Notes under the pieces: model-generated
The model's database searches: none
What the model was told of the DNA's origin: nothing
What the model saw: the letters and a program-made list of their open reading frames with translations, nothing else
Origin: Flavobacterium kayseriense
Lineage (GTDB): Bacteria; Bacteroidota; Bacteroidia; Flavobacteriales; Flavobacteriaceae
DNA: 64,000 bases
Assembly (NCBI RefSeq): GCF_014305095.1
Contig: NZ_JACRUI010000002.1
Location: forward strand, 186,001-250,000
Direction: 5' to 3'
Made by a program: the position numbers and the translations under genes
Shown: in pieces, positions 11,264 to 20,726 of the stretch
Position numbering within the stretch: position 1 is the stretch's first letter
Layout: every line of letters starts with the position of its first letter

Positions 11264-12865
11264 CTATTTGTTAGCATTTGCAGCCGAACCAACATGGGCA
11301 GCATTTGCTCTACCACTTGGATCCTCGTTTTCTTGCCATCTAGGTATCCATTTTCTAACTGTTTGAGCTGCATTTGTTTCAGGATAATGTTTATGAAAAA
11401 TAGTACGATACAAATAGGCTTCTTTAGTTGTTGGTGGATTGTATGGAAATTCATCTGCAGCTCCTGCTAATTGCACATCAGTAACTTGACTCGCGCAATA
11501 AGCCTTCAACTGATCAATCCACTCATAACCTACACCATCACTAAATTGTTCTTTCTGTCTCCATAAAATTTCACTCGGTAAGTAAGGGTTTTCAGTATTT
11601 TCAAATGCTTTACGAACTATATACTTTTCTTTGTTATCATAAGTTTTAGGTTGTTTTTCCTCGGGATTTATCCTCATTACAACGTCTAGAAAATCTTTAT
11701 CTAAGAAAGGAACTCTCGCTTCTAGACCTTGTGCCATAGTAGATTTGTCGACACGAAGTAAATCTGCAGTAAACAACTTTTGAACTCTTTCTATAGTTTC
11801 TTTCTGAAATTCTTCCGCAGATGGAGCATTTCTAAAATACAAATAACCTCCAAAAACCTCATCGGCCCCTTCTCCAGACAAAACCACTTTAATACCTAAA
11901 TCAGTTATTGCTTTAGACAGAAAATACATTGGAACACTTGCTCTGACAGAGATAATATCATAAGTCTCCAAATGCCATATTAACTTATCCAACAAAGCAA
12001 TCCCTTCTTCCACTGTAAAAAACACCTCATGATGCTCTGTACCTATAAATTCAGCTACTTTTTTTGCTGCGATAATATCTGGTGCATGTGTATCTAACCC
12101 TATAGCAAACGAATGTAGTTTTTTACCTTCCTCGTTTAAAAGTCTTGCAGTAATTGAAGCGATTAAAGAGGAATCCAATCCACCTGAAAGCAAAACTCCC
12201 AATGGCACATCTGCCATTAAACGTTTACGAACAGCTGCTGTCAAAGCACTATTAATTCCATCTAAATTTAATTCCTGATCTGCCTTTAGATAATCTTCAT
12301 ATTCAGGCTTATAATATTTTACAAAACCGGAGCCTGCCGTGTAAAAATGTCCCGGAGGAAAGGTAGACAGAGTCACACATTGATCTGTAATTGTCTTCAT
12401 CTCCGAAGCAAAATACATCCTTCCGCGCTCGTCTAAACCATAATACAAGGGCTTAACTCCCAACGGATCTCTAGCTGCCATAAAATCATCACCATCTATG
12501 ACTACAAAAGCAAAGTCCCCATCCAACAAATTACAAAAATCATATCCATATTCTTCATACAAATGAACAATTACTTCCGAATCTGACTTTGTACGAAAAG
12601 AATGTGATGCAAGCACGGTATTCCTTAATTCTTGATGATTATAGATTTCTCCATTATGTACCATCCAGGCAGTAGCAGTTCCTTGTATAGGCTGCTTACC
12701 TGAATTCAAGTCAATGATAGACAACCGCTCACTACTTATGATATTACCTTTTTCAGTAAGAAACAAATCACTTTCATCTGGCCCCCTGTGTGACATTCTT
12801 TTAGAAAGCTCTCTCACTAGTTCTGGGTCTTTACCTTTGCCTATAATAGCTACTATTCCACACAT
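11264..12865 (-). CDS. Asparagine synthetase B-like, divergent paralogue (glutamine-hydrolysing)
   Basis: This enzyme forms asparagine from aspartate, ATP and glutamine. The 533-residue protein starts MCGIV, so Cys2 is the glutaminase nucleophile after Met removal. HRGPDES, HNGEIYNH and DGDFAF complete the Ntn glutaminase domain. The synthetase domain has the PP-loop LLSGGLDSSLIAS and VLSGEGADEVFGGYLYF. Compared with canonical AsnB it has DPLGVKPLYYG where E. coli has DHLGIIPLYMG, and a shorter C-terminus, so it is the more diverged of the two tandem copies. It has its own promoter (12953-12986) and terminator. A different acceptor substrate is possible but not shown. Confidence 0.9.
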   Translation of the reverse strand: MCGIVAIIGKGKDPELVRELSKRMSHRGPDESDLFLTEKGNIISSERLSIIDLNSGKQPIQGTATAWMVHNGEIYNHQELRNTVLASHSFRTKSDSEVIVHLYEEYGYDFCNLLDGDFAFVVIDGDDFMAARDPLGVKPLYYGLDERGRMYFASEMKTITDQCVTLSTFPPGHFYTAGSGFVKYYKPEYEDYLKADQELNLDGINSALTAAVRKRLMADVPLGVLLSGGLDSSLIASITARLLNEEGKKLHSFAIGLDTHAPDIIAAKKVAEFIGTEHHEVFFTVEEGIALLDKLIWHLETYDIISVRASVPMYFLSKAITDLGIKVVLSGEGADEVFGGYLYFRNAPSAEEFQKETIERVQKLFTADLLRVDKSTMAQGLEARVPFLDKDFLDVVMRINPEEKQPKTYDNKEKYIVRKAFENTENPYLPSEILWRQKEQFSDGVGYEWIDQLKAYCASQVTDVQLAGAADEFPYNPPTTKEAYLYRTIFHKHYPETNAAQTVRKWIPRWQENEDPSGRANAAHVGSAANANK

Positions 12866-12952
12866 ATTATTATTATTTTATTTTCCAAATTAAAAAAACA
12901 CAACTCCCTTCACAAATGCACGAAACTATTGTTTTAAAGTTAAAGCAAAAGC

Positions 12953-12986
12953 CAAATATAAAAAAGAAAGCTAAATAATTAACAAA
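12953..12986 (-). promoter_or_regulatory. Promoter of the divergent asnB paralogue
   Basis: The minus strand reads TTG, 22 bases, TATATTTG, about 87 bases upstream of the ATG. This means the second tandem gene can be transcribed independently of the first. Confidence 0.6.
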
Positions 12987-13033
12987 AAAGCATTTTTTAA
13001 TACTTTTAAACAAAACTCAACTCCTACTTTAAA

Positions 13034-13073
13034 AGACAAGAAAAACGTCCTCAATTTGAGAACGTTTTGTTTT
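13034..13073 (-). terminator. Terminator after canonical asnB
   Basis: On the minus strand the hairpin AACGTTCTCAA / TTGAGGACGTT (one G-U pair) is followed by CTTGTCTTTT, a moderately T-rich tail. The stem is closely similar to the terminator at 11190-11224. Confidence 0.7.
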
Positions 13074-13111
13074 CCTAACCAAATATTTAACCCTAAAAAC
13101 TGATTCTTTTT

Positions 13112-14788
13112 TTATGCTTTCGAATAAGCATCATCATGCACGTTTGCCACTGCTCTACCAGATGGATCATTCATGTTTTTGAAAGCTTCGTCCCATTCTA
13201 AAGCAATTTTAGTACTACAAGCTACGCTTGCTTCTTGCGGTACACATAAGGCCGCCGCATCGCTAGGAAAGTGCTCCGTGAAAATAGAACGATAGTAATA
13301 CTCCTCCTTTGAAGCAGGTGTTTGCAATGGAAACTTGTATTTCGCATTAGCAAGTTGCTCATCCGAAACTTCTTTTGCAACAACTTCCTTCAGCGTATCA
13401 ATCCAACTGTAACCCACTCCATCAGAAAATTGTTCTTTTTGCCTCCAAGCTACACTTGGTGGCAACATATCTTCAAAAGCTTTACGAAGCACCCATTTTT
13501 CCATTGGATGTTCTTTGTTTATCATTTTATCTTGAGGATTAATGCGCATAGCAACGTCCATAAATTCTTTATCTAAAAATGGCACACGACCTTCAATTCC
13601 CCATGCTGCTAAACTTTTATTTGCACGTAAACAATCATACATGTGCAGTTTGCTTAATTTACGTACATTTTCTTCGTGAAATTCTTGTGCATTAGGTGCT
13701 TTATGAAAATACAAATAACCACCAAATAACTCATCAGCTCCTTCACCAGACAACACCATTTTTATACCCATAGACTTTATTACCCTAGCCATTAGCCACA
13801 TAGGTGTAGAGGCTCTAACAGTAGTCACATCATAGGTTTCAAGGTTGTAAATTACATCTTTAATAGCATCTAAACCTTCTTGAATTGTGAATTTAATTTC
13901 ATGATGAATGGTACCTATATGATCAGCCACAATTTGAGCAGCAGCTAAATCTGGTGAACCATCCAAACCTACTGAAAAAGAATGCAGTTGCGGATACCAA
14001 GCATCTGTTGTATCGTCAGACTCAATTCGTTTTTGAGCATACTTTTTGGCAACAGCTGAAGTTATAGAAGAATCTAATCCTCCAGAAAGTAATACTCCGT
14101 AAGGCACATCGCTCATTAACTGTCTATGAACGGCAGCTTCAAGAGCTACTTTAATATCTTGAATATTGGTTTCATTATCTTTTACCGCATCATACTCTGT
14201 CCAGTCTCTCTTATACCATTGCACAAATTCGCCGTCCTTACTAGTCATATAATGTCCCGGAGGAAATAATTGGATTTTTGTACAATAGCCTTCTAACGCC
14301 TTTAACTCAGAAGCCACATAAAAAGTTCCATGCTGATCCCAACCAATGTAAAGTGGAATTATTCCCATATGATCGCGTGCCACAAAATACTCATCCTTAT
14401 CTACATCGTAAATTGCGAAACCAAAAATACCATTCATTTCATCTACAAAATGAGGTCCTTTCTCCTTATATAAAGCTAGAATTACTTCACAATCGCTTTC
14501 TGTTTGAAAGTTATATTTACCAGCAAATTGCTTCCGCAACTCTCTATGATTGTAAATCTCACCATTAGCAGCTAAAACTAATTTCCCATCCTCGCTAAAC
14601 AACGGTTGCTTTCCAGATGCCGGATCAACAATCGCTAAACGTTCGTGAGATAATATTGCTTTCTCATTACTGAAAATTCCGCTCCAGTCTGGTCCTCGAT
14701 GACGAATTATTTTTGACATCTCTAACACTTGTGGTCTCAAGGTTTCTGCATTCTGCTTCAAATCAAAGGCACATACTATTCCGCACAT
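13112..14788 (-). CDS. asnB: Asparagine synthetase B (glutamine-hydrolysing)
   Basis: This is canonical AsnB of 558 residues, close in pattern to the E. coli enzyme throughout. MCGIVCAFD holds the nucleophile Cys2, followed by IIRHRGPDWSGI, AANGEIYNHREL, RDHMGIIPLYIGWD and the synthetase PP-loop GVLLSGGLDSSITSAV. WRQKEQFSDGVGYSWIDTLK and the end WDEAFKNMNDPSGRAV are typical. Ammonia from glutamine travels through the protein to a beta-aspartyl-AMP intermediate. It lies upstream of the divergent paralogue on the same strand, with a 246-base gap containing a terminator and a new promoter. A CATCTTTG box at 14830-14837 (minus strand) is a likely promoter. Confidence 0.95.
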   Translation of the reverse strand: MCGIVCAFDLKQNAETLRPQVLEMSKIIRHRGPDWSGIFSNEKAILSHERLAIVDPASGKQPLFSEDGKLVLAANGEIYNHRELRKQFAGKYNFQTESDCEVILALYKEKGPHFVDEMNGIFGFAIYDVDKDEYFVARDHMGIIPLYIGWDQHGTFYVASELKALEGYCTKIQLFPPGHYMTSKDGEFVQWYKRDWTEYDAVKDNETNIQDIKVALEAAVHRQLMSDVPYGVLLSGGLDSSITSAVAKKYAQKRIESDDTTDAWYPQLHSFSVGLDGSPDLAAAQIVADHIGTIHHEIKFTIQEGLDAIKDVIYNLETYDVTTVRASTPMWLMARVIKSMGIKMVLSGEGADELFGGYLYFHKAPNAQEFHEENVRKLSKLHMYDCLRANKSLAAWGIEGRVPFLDKEFMDVAMRINPQDKMINKEHPMEKWVLRKAFEDMLPPSVAWRQKEQFSDGVGYSWIDTLKEVVAKEVSDEQLANAKYKFPLQTPASKEEYYYRSIFTEHFPSDAAALCVPQEASVACSTKIALEWDEAFKNMNDPSGRAVANVHDDAYSKA

Positions 14789-14933
14789 AACTATATATAT
14801 TACTTATTACTTTACTTATTTTATTAAAGCAAAGATGGGATATTAGTTATAATTACAAAACATAAGTAGTCTATATGCTTTCAATTTAAAACAAAAAAAC
14901 CTGATTTACATCAAAAATATAATTACAAGACAT

Positions 14934-14977
14934 AAAAAATAAGCCTGCCACTTATAAATAGTTAGTAGCAGGCTTAT
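14934..14977 (-). terminator. Terminator after the amidohydrolase
   Basis: The stem ATAAGCCTGC / GCAGGCTTAT has a 19-base loop and is followed on the minus strand by T-rich sequence. Confidence 0.8.
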
Positions 14978-14999
14978 TCACTTATAATTCACTTTTTAT

Positions 15000-16625
15000 T
15001 TACTTTACCTTTTGTCCCTTCAGATAGGTGTTCACTGGCTTCATATTTAGAATTTCGCTTTCTGAAATTTGCATTAAATCCTTATCATAGATTACGAGAT
15101 CCGCCCATTTACCTACTTCTAAACTACCTTTTTCTTTTTCCTCAAAATTTGAAAACGCTGCCCATATTGTCATTCCTTTCACAGTTTCTTCTCTTGACAA
15201 AGCATTTTCAGTCTGAAAGCCTTTAGCAGGATACCCTTTACTATCCTTTCTAGCTACAGCAGCATGAAATGTTAGCATAGGATTTACCTCCTCTACCGGG
15301 AAATCAGTTCCTAGAGCGATGACTCCTGCTTTTTGAAGCAATTTTTTATAAGCATAAGCATTTTTAAGACGCTCTTTCCCTAAACGATCTCCAGCCCAAT
15401 ACATATCAGATGTGGCGTGCGTAGGTTGTACTGATGGAATTATTCCAGTTTTAAAATAATCGAAATCAGCTTCTCTCACTACTTGAGCATGCTCTATCTT
15501 CCAGCGGCGGTCTTTTTTCCCTGTTAATGCATCCTTATAAATTTTAAGCAAGACGGTGTTTGCAGAATCACCAATGGCATGAGAATTTAATTGAAAATTA
15601 GAAGCTGCAATTTTATTGGCTATGGTTTTCATATCAGCAATAGGCGTAATTAATGCTCCAAGTTGAGTATGGCTATCAGAATAAGGCTTATGCATCGCTG
15701 CCCCTCTTGATCCTAAAGCACCATCACCATACATTTTAAAAGAACGAACATCTAAATTATCTGTTTTATAAACACCTTTTTTCAAATACAAATCCAAGTT
15801 TTCAGGATTAGCACTTACCATCGCATATACATTTAGTTTAAGTACTTTTTCTTTTTGTAAACTATCAATCAAATCGATTACTTTATGATCTAAACCTGCA
15901 TCATTTACTGTTGTTAGTCCATAATCAAACATAATTTTTTCTGCATCTACTAAAGCTGCGATTTGTGTTTTGCGACTTGGCTTCGGAATAATACTAAAAA
16001 CCAATTCCATTGGATTATCTATCAAAATTCCTGTTGGCTCTCCATTTTTTAGTTCTATTTGACCGCCTGATACTTTTGTGTCTTTAGTAATATTGGCTAA
16101 AGCTAAAACTTTACTATTAACAATAATGGCATGTCCATCTATTCTGTTCAAAACAACAGGAGTATTAGGAAAATACTTATCGAGGTCTTCCTTTGAAGGA
16201 AATTCTTTTACAGCCCAATCATTTTGATCCCAGCCATTTCCCACTATAAAATCAGTTTTTTTTACTTTTTGAAACGCTTGAATTCTAGCAACAATCTCCG
16301 CCATGCTTTTTGTTCCTCGAAGGTCGACTTCTTGTAGCGTAAGGCCAAAATTGTAAAAGTGACAGTGTGCATCAAACAGACCAGGGTAAATAAACTTGCC
16401 CTTAGCATTGATGGTGTTTCTAGATTGGTATTTTTCTGCAAGCTCCTCAGCTGTACCAATAGCTATTATTTTACCTTCTTGAATAGCTATTGCAGTCGCT
16501 TTATCAAAATTATTATTAACGGTATATATTGTGGCATCAGTGATTATAGTATCTACAGTAATTTTATCTTTTTTAAGACAGGAGGTAAGCGATACTAAAG
16601 AGAGAAGTAAAATAATTTTTTTCAT
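15000..16625 (-). CDS. Exported amidohydrolase family lipoprotein (YtcJ/amidohydrolase_3 type)
   Basis: The 541-residue protein belongs to the metal-dependent amidohydrolase superfamily, YtcJ-like branch, whose members hydrolyse C-N bonds in varied substrates. The N-terminus MKKIILLLSLVSLTSCLKK is a lipoprotein signal with cleavage before the Cys of LTSC, so the enzyme should be anchored in the envelope. Metal-site motifs are FDAHCHFYNFG, NSHAIGDSA, KIEHAQVV and LGTDFPVEEVNP. The signature GNGWDQNDW is typical of this branch. It follows the Gre-like gene by 82 bases on the same strand. The natural substrate is unknown. Confidence 0.88.
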   Translation of the reverse strand: MKKIILLLSLVSLTSCLKKDKITVDTIITDATIYTVNNNFDKATAIAIQEGKIIAIGTAEELAEKYQSRNTINAKGKFIYPGLFDAHCHFYNFGLTLQEVDLRGTKSMAEIVARIQAFQKVKKTDFIVGNGWDQNDWAVKEFPSKEDLDKYFPNTPVVLNRIDGHAIIVNSKVLALANITKDTKVSGGQIELKNGEPTGILIDNPMELVFSIIPKPSRKTQIAALVDAEKIMFDYGLTTVNDAGLDHKVIDLIDSLQKEKVLKLNVYAMVSANPENLDLYLKKGVYKTDNLDVRSFKMYGDGALGSRGAAMHKPYSDSHTQLGALITPIADMKTIANKIAASNFQLNSHAIGDSANTVLLKIYKDALTGKKDRRWKIEHAQVVREADFDYFKTGIIPSVQPTHATSDMYWAGDRLGKERLKNAYAYKKLLQKAGVIALGTDFPVEEVNPMLTFHAAVARKDSKGYPAKGFQTENALSREETVKGMTIWAAFSNFEEKEKGSLEVGKWADLVIYDKDLMQISESEILNMKPVNTYLKGQKVK

Positions 16626-16707
16626 GAATCGGTCTTTTTTGTGCTGGCTAAGATAAAAAAAGATGACTAAAACAATGCATGAACAATTAATAAATATGGA
16701 ACATTAC

Positions 16708-17157
16708 CTAACTGATTTCCTCTACAAGATACTTTGTTGTTCCAATATCAAAGGTGTAACCTACCTTATTTCCCATCAATTTATTACCAAGCGGGGATTG
16801 AGGAGATAACGCGATAACATTTATTCCTTCAATGTTTATTTTAGGTAAAGCTAATGACAGGTACAAAAAAATTCCATTTGCTTTTACCAAACTACCCAAA
16901 GTAACAATCTCAGCGACAATTTCTGGATTAATTTTATCTAAAACTGCTTTCTGTTGGACCACTTCTCGCAATTTTGTATTTAGCTTTTCTTGTTCTAAAT
17001 GCATCATTGATAAGGCCGTTTCATGTTTATCTCCGGCTGAACCTTTAGCATCATTTTTAGAATCTTCCGTCAAGGCAGCGATCATATCTCTAAAAACATC
17101 AATTCGATCTTGTACAAGCTGTTCATAATAATCGTAAATTTTTTGTTTAAAAGTCAT
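16708..17157 (-). CDS. GreA/GreB-family transcript cleavage factor-like protein
   Basis: About 149 residues. The first ~75 form a probable coiled coil and the rest is a Gre C-terminal FKBP-like domain ending with SPLGNKLMGNKVGYTFDIG, which matches SPIGKALLGKKVGD-type Gre sequence. At the expected coiled-coil tip, GDKHETA keeps the D-x-x-E spacing that in GreA positions Mg2+ in the RNA polymerase secondary channel. I choose the ATG of MTFKQKIYDYY rather than the one two codons earlier. These proteins are often labelled 3-oxoacyl-ACP synthase in Bacteroidota records, which the sequence does not support. Cleavage activity is inferred. Confidence 0.75.
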   Translation of the reverse strand: MTFKQKIYDYYEQLVQDRIDVFRDMIAALTEDSKNDAKGSAGDKHETALSMMHLEQEKLNTKLREVVQQKAVLDKINPEIVAEIVTLGSLVKANGIFLYLSLALPKINIEGINVIALSPQSPLGNKLMGNKVGYTFDIGTTKYLVEEIS

Positions 17158-17332
17158 TTGCATTTTTTAATTCCTAAAAATTCAAGTTAAGTTCTATTTG
17201 GAAGCGCAACAAGATACTAAAATTAGCATTTTATTAGCAGCTGTTAGTAGGCAATTATCTAAAATTTAACATCTGTTACTGTAGATTTTAATACACAATC
17301 CATAATTTTAGCAACAAATTAAACAAATTATT

Positions 17333-17878
17333 ATGAAAAAATCGACATTTATTACTACTGCTGCATTTGCATTTACCGTTTTATTATCGACGAATGCAAC
17401 CGCTCAAAAATTCCCTGCTTTAGATAAAAGTATAATGGACGTGGCAGCATTCCCTACTGATTACAAAATTGCGGATAAATTAGTAAAGGTTACCTATAGC
17501 CGTCCGTTATTAAATGGACGTAGTTTAGGTGAGTTAGCTCCTGAGGGAAAAGTATGGAGAACAGGGGCAAATGAAGCTACTGAAATCACTTTGTATGTAG
17601 ACATGAAATTAGATGGAAAAACAGTTAAAGCAGGAACATATACACTATACGCGATTCCTGGTAAAGACAATTACACTATCATTATCAACAAAGACCTTAA
17701 TGTTTGGGGATCGTACTACTATAAAGAGGCAAATGATGTTGCCCGTATTAGCGTGCCTGTAACCACAGCGACTGACTCTCTTGAAGCTCTATCTATGGTT
17801 TTTACTCCAAGTGATAATGGTGTTGTACTGAACATGGGATGGGATAAAGTAAGAGTAGCTGTTCCTTTTACCAAATAA
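17333..17878 (+). CDS. DUF2911 domain-containing exported protein
   Basis: A 181-residue protein with a Sec signal peptide (MKKSTFITTAAFAFTVLLST, cleavage near ATAQ). It matches the DUF2911 family widespread in Bacteroidota: YSRPLLNGRSLGELAPEGKVWRTGANEAT, then VKAGTYTLYAIPGKDNYTIIINKD and WGSYYYK. The fold is predicted to be a beta sandwich. The biochemical role is not known. It is monocistronic, transcribed divergently from the Gre-like gene, and ends at a bidirectional terminator shared with the convergent outer-membrane protein gene. Confidence 0.88.
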   Translation: MKKSTFITTAAFAFTVLLSTNATAQKFPALDKSIMDVAAFPTDYKIADKLVKVTYSRPLLNGRSLGELAPEGKVWRTGANEATEITLYVDMKLDGKTVKAGTYTLYAIPGKDNYTIIINKDLNVWGSYYYKEANDVARISVPVTTATDSLEALSMVFTPSDNGVVLNMGWDKVRVAVPFTK

Positions 17879-17895
17879 AACATTTTGCCAAAAAC

Positions 17896-17940
17896 AAAAA
17901 GAGGGCTATGTTTGCAACAAACATAGCCCTCTTTTTAATT
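17896..17940. terminator. Bidirectional terminator between DUF2911 gene and OMP gene
   Basis: The near-perfect stem GAGGGCTATGTTTG / AAACATAGCCCTC is flanked by A on the left and T on the right and sits between convergent genes. Confidence 0.9.
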
Positions 17941-17952
17941 TCATACTTTTTA

Positions 17953-19713
17953 CTAGAAATCAAATTTATAATTGGCCCCTAACACAATTTGAAAAGCTTG
18001 AACCGGATAATTCAACCATTTTTGATATCCTTGATTAGCAATATTATTTGCTCTCACAAATCCTGTTAACTGGCTGTTGTACTTGTAACCTACATGCGCA
18101 TTAGCATCAAAATAACTTTTTAAAGTAACTGGAGCAGGAGGCACGGCATATACAATATCATTGTTTATTTTTAAATCTTTTCTATCTCCAACATAAAATA
18201 CGGTAGCACCTGCATACCATTTCTCTGTAATTATAACATCTAACGAAGAGTTCAATTGTATTGTTGGTAAATTCCAGGCTTCTGCTTGAAAAGCATTTGT
18301 ATAATCACTAAAAACTCCTCCAATTCCAAAAGTTACGGCATCAGAAAAATTAGCTTTTAGGTCTCCTGAAAAACGTAAAGTCTTCATATCATCATAAACC
18401 ACTTGCATCGAATTTCCAAAAGAATAATCTTGATTACTACTATTCTCCGTGTAATTATTGCTTTTAAACAATGCTCTATTTTTTTCTAATTCATAAGAAC
18501 CTTTGATATTATAACTCACATTAGAAGCTAGCTTTCCTTTTAAACCAGCAAAAACATCATATTGTCTATCTGTTGGAGCTACATTCAAAGTTGGAGATAA
18601 AAATGCATTTTGACCTACAAAGTCTTGGTAAGAATTCTGCTCTAAGCTTCCCTCTGCTCCTGCATAAAAAATCATTAAGTCACCGACCACTTTATAAGAG
18701 GCATTAATATTAGGATAGACATAAAGTTTATTACTGCTGTTTTGGCTGTCTATGCTGTAAAATACTGATGCACCCAAATTCAGCGTCCAATCGTTCTTTA
18801 ACACAACAAAACTAGGCGCTAAACCTAAGTTAGTATAACCATACTTGATAGCCTCCGTATTTGTATTTTGATAATTTTTCTCGAAACTTCCGCCAACGTA
18901 ATCAACAATAATATTTGTTTTTATGAACTGATCCATCACATTAAATTGTAGTGAAGGTTTGATATAAAAACGATTTTCTGCCGACTTAAAGTTATCTGTA
19001 AAACGACTAAATTTTGTGGTAGCCTCTTTTAAAATACCATCATTAAACTCAATCTTCGCTCCTGCCGAAAGTGTATTATAATTGTGCTGTGGATCGATAC
19101 CAAACAATAACGTAGATCGATCAGAAGGGGTTAAAGTAGCACCAAAGTCTTGAGGTAATCCATACCAATTGTAAATTTGATTTTGAAAACCAAGATCAAA
19201 ATTCCAAGACATATTATTATAATTTGCTCCATAAGTCAATCCTAAAGAGGTATCATAAAAACGATCGTCTAATTCTACGCCCGAAATCCCGCCTTGCGAA
19301 GAAAGATGGCGAAATACACCTGCAACATAGTCCGTATTATTTAATTCTTGATTTACAAATAACTCCCCATTAAAAACGCGGTAATTACCAAATCCAAGTG
19401 TTGCATAATTATTGTACAAAGGTTCTTTTTTAGTTTTGTCAACTCCTTCTGCTTTTCCTTTTGATGGTGTGAACGTAGAAGCAACCGGAAAGGAAAAAAT
19501 ACTATATCTAATCGTTTCTTTCTTGGCATTTCCATCATCATCAAGATTGGGAGTTTCTTTAATTTTAAATGCATCCGAAATACTAGGCGTATATGGTTTT
19601 ACAACATTTACTACTTCTGAGCCAATTGTCTCTTCCTTTTTTTGGCCAAAAGAAATTTGAAAAACTACTAAAAGCAACGCTAGAATAATCTTATTTTGGA
19701 AATTGAAATTCAT
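17953..19713 (-). CDS. Outer-membrane beta-barrel protein (TonB receptor-like barrel, no plug)
   Basis: The 586-residue protein has a signal peptide (ending FQISFGQ) and many alternating-residue strands, and ends in Phe (ANYKFDF), as outer-membrane barrels do. There is no plug domain and no clear TonB box, so calling it a TonB-dependent receptor would overreach. The ~60 residues after the signal peptide (VNVVKPYTPSISDAFKIKETP) form a conserved-looking periplasmic stretch. It is the last gene of a minus-strand set after the 1004-residue TPR protein and a PhzF-like enzyme. A TPR-barrel pair suggests an envelope complex, which is inference. Confidence 0.75.
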   Translation of the reverse strand: MNFNFQNKIILALLLVVFQISFGQKKEETIGSEVVNVVKPYTPSISDAFKIKETPNLDDDGNAKKETIRYSIFSFPVASTFTPSKGKAEGVDKTKKEPLYNNYATLGFGNYRVFNGELFVNQELNNTDYVAGVFRHLSSQGGISGVELDDRFYDTSLGLTYGANYNNMSWNFDLGFQNQIYNWYGLPQDFGATLTPSDRSTLLFGIDPQHNYNTLSAGAKIEFNDGILKEATTKFSRFTDNFKSAENRFYIKPSLQFNVMDQFIKTNIIVDYVGGSFEKNYQNTNTEAIKYGYTNLGLAPSFVVLKNDWTLNLGASVFYSIDSQNSSNKLYVYPNINASYKVVGDLMIFYAGAEGSLEQNSYQDFVGQNAFLSPTLNVAPTDRQYDVFAGLKGKLASNVSYNIKGSYELEKNRALFKSNNYTENSSNQDYSFGNSMQVVYDDMKTLRFSGDLKANFSDAVTFGIGGVFSDYTNAFQAEAWNLPTIQLNSSLDVIITEKWYAGATVFYVGDRKDLKINNDIVYAVPPAPVTLKSYFDANAHVGYKYNSQLTGFVRANNIANQGYQKWLNYPVQAFQIVLGANYKFDF

Positions 19714-19811
19714 ATGTTTATTTGTTATATTTTATTGTATTACTTGGCTATAAATCTCTATCCCTTGCAATACATGCTGTTTCTTAATTTTATTCCCCCC
19801 TAGTTTCATCA

Positions 19812-20675
19812 CTAGACTTGCCACTCCCCGTGAGCTATAAACTGTACTTTACCGCCAATCGTAATATCATAATCACTATCTTGAACACTACCATCAAAAT
19901 AAATTTGCGAAGGACGACCAACACTTTCTCCCTGATGATTTATTAAATTAATAACTGGTGCATGATATTTTAGTAGAAAGGCTTGCAGGCAAGTACTAGC
20001 ACTTCCTGTGGCAGCGTCTTCAATAATTTGATTGTGTTCTATACATAACATTCTAGTATGTAATTCCTCGTTTTCTAAACTAAAAAAATACAATGCTTTG
20101 TGTTGCGTTTTGCAGTTACCATTTAACCAATCGGATGTTTTTTGTTTATCGAGTTGAATTGCTTCCAAAGCTTTTTTACTTTTTAGTGGCACTATTACAA
20201 ATGCGCTACCAGTAGTAACCTCTTGAACAACAAAACGCAAATCAAAATCAGTAGTACTCAAATTACTAAAAGAAGCAAAATCTTCTTTCATAAATAAATC
20301 TAAAAATTCGGGTTGCGCAGCTTTTAGCCATAATTGATCATTTATTTCCTTAACTGCGATTGGACCAACTGGAACGTTTAAAGTAATCTTGTTACTATCT
20401 AATTTCCATAATTTATGCAAGATTACCCAAGATGTCCCTATTACAGGATGCCCAGCAAATTGCATTTCACTAGCTGGAGTAAATATTCTAACGTTAGCAG
20501 TTTTACTTTCAGTATTTAAAGCAGTTACAAATGTGCTTTCAGCAAAATTAATTTCTCTCGTAATTTCCTGCATTTGTGCTACTGTTAACTGCCCTGCATC
20601 AAAAAACACTGCGAGTTGGTTACCCGCATATTTTTTTTCAGTAAAAACATCAACAATATAAAAAGGGATAGTCAT
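19812..20675 (-). CDS. PhzF-family isomerase-like protein
   Basis: The family (diaminopimelate epimerase-like fold) includes phenazine enzyme PhzF and many uncharacterised relatives. The 287-residue protein shows IPFYIVDVFTEKKYAGNQLAVFFDA at the N-terminus, the catalytic-glutamate region INFAESTFV, FAGHPVIGTSWV and EDAATGSASTCLQAFLL. An ATG 30 bases further upstream is in frame, but homologues begin at the MTIPFYIVD methionine. It lies 51 bases after the TPR gene and 98 before the barrel gene. With no other phenazine genes here, phenazine synthesis is not supported. The substrate is unknown. Confidence 0.88.
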   Translation of the reverse strand: MTIPFYIVDVFTEKKYAGNQLAVFFDAGQLTVAQMQEITREINFAESTFVTALNTESKTANVRIFTPASEMQFAGHPVIGTSWVILHKLWKLDSNKITLNVPVGPIAVKEINDQLWLKAAQPEFLDLFMKEDFASFSNLSTTDFDLRFVVQEVTTGSAFVIVPLKSKKALEAIQLDKQKTSDWLNGNCKTQHKALYFFSLENEELHTRMLCIEHNQIIEDAATGSASTCLQAFLLKYHAPVINLINHQGESVGRPSQIYFDGSVQDSDYDITIGGKVQFIAHGEWQV

Positions 20676-20726
20676 TTTCTTGATTTTAAAAATTTTATTT
20701 GGCAAACGCCAATAATAAAAAAACTT

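Noticed and set aside
16708..17157. Annotation as 3-oxoacyl-ACP synthase
   Set aside because: There is no ketosynthase motif. The C-terminal SPLGNKLMGNKVG block and coiled coil are those of Gre factors.
17953..19713. Annotation as a TonB-dependent receptor
   Set aside because: The barrel is present, but there is no plug domain and no clear TonB box, so only an outer-membrane barrel is supported.
19812..20675. Evidence for phenazine biosynthesis from the PhzF-like gene
   Set aside because: No other phz genes are present, and the PhzF family is broad and mostly unrelated to phenazines.
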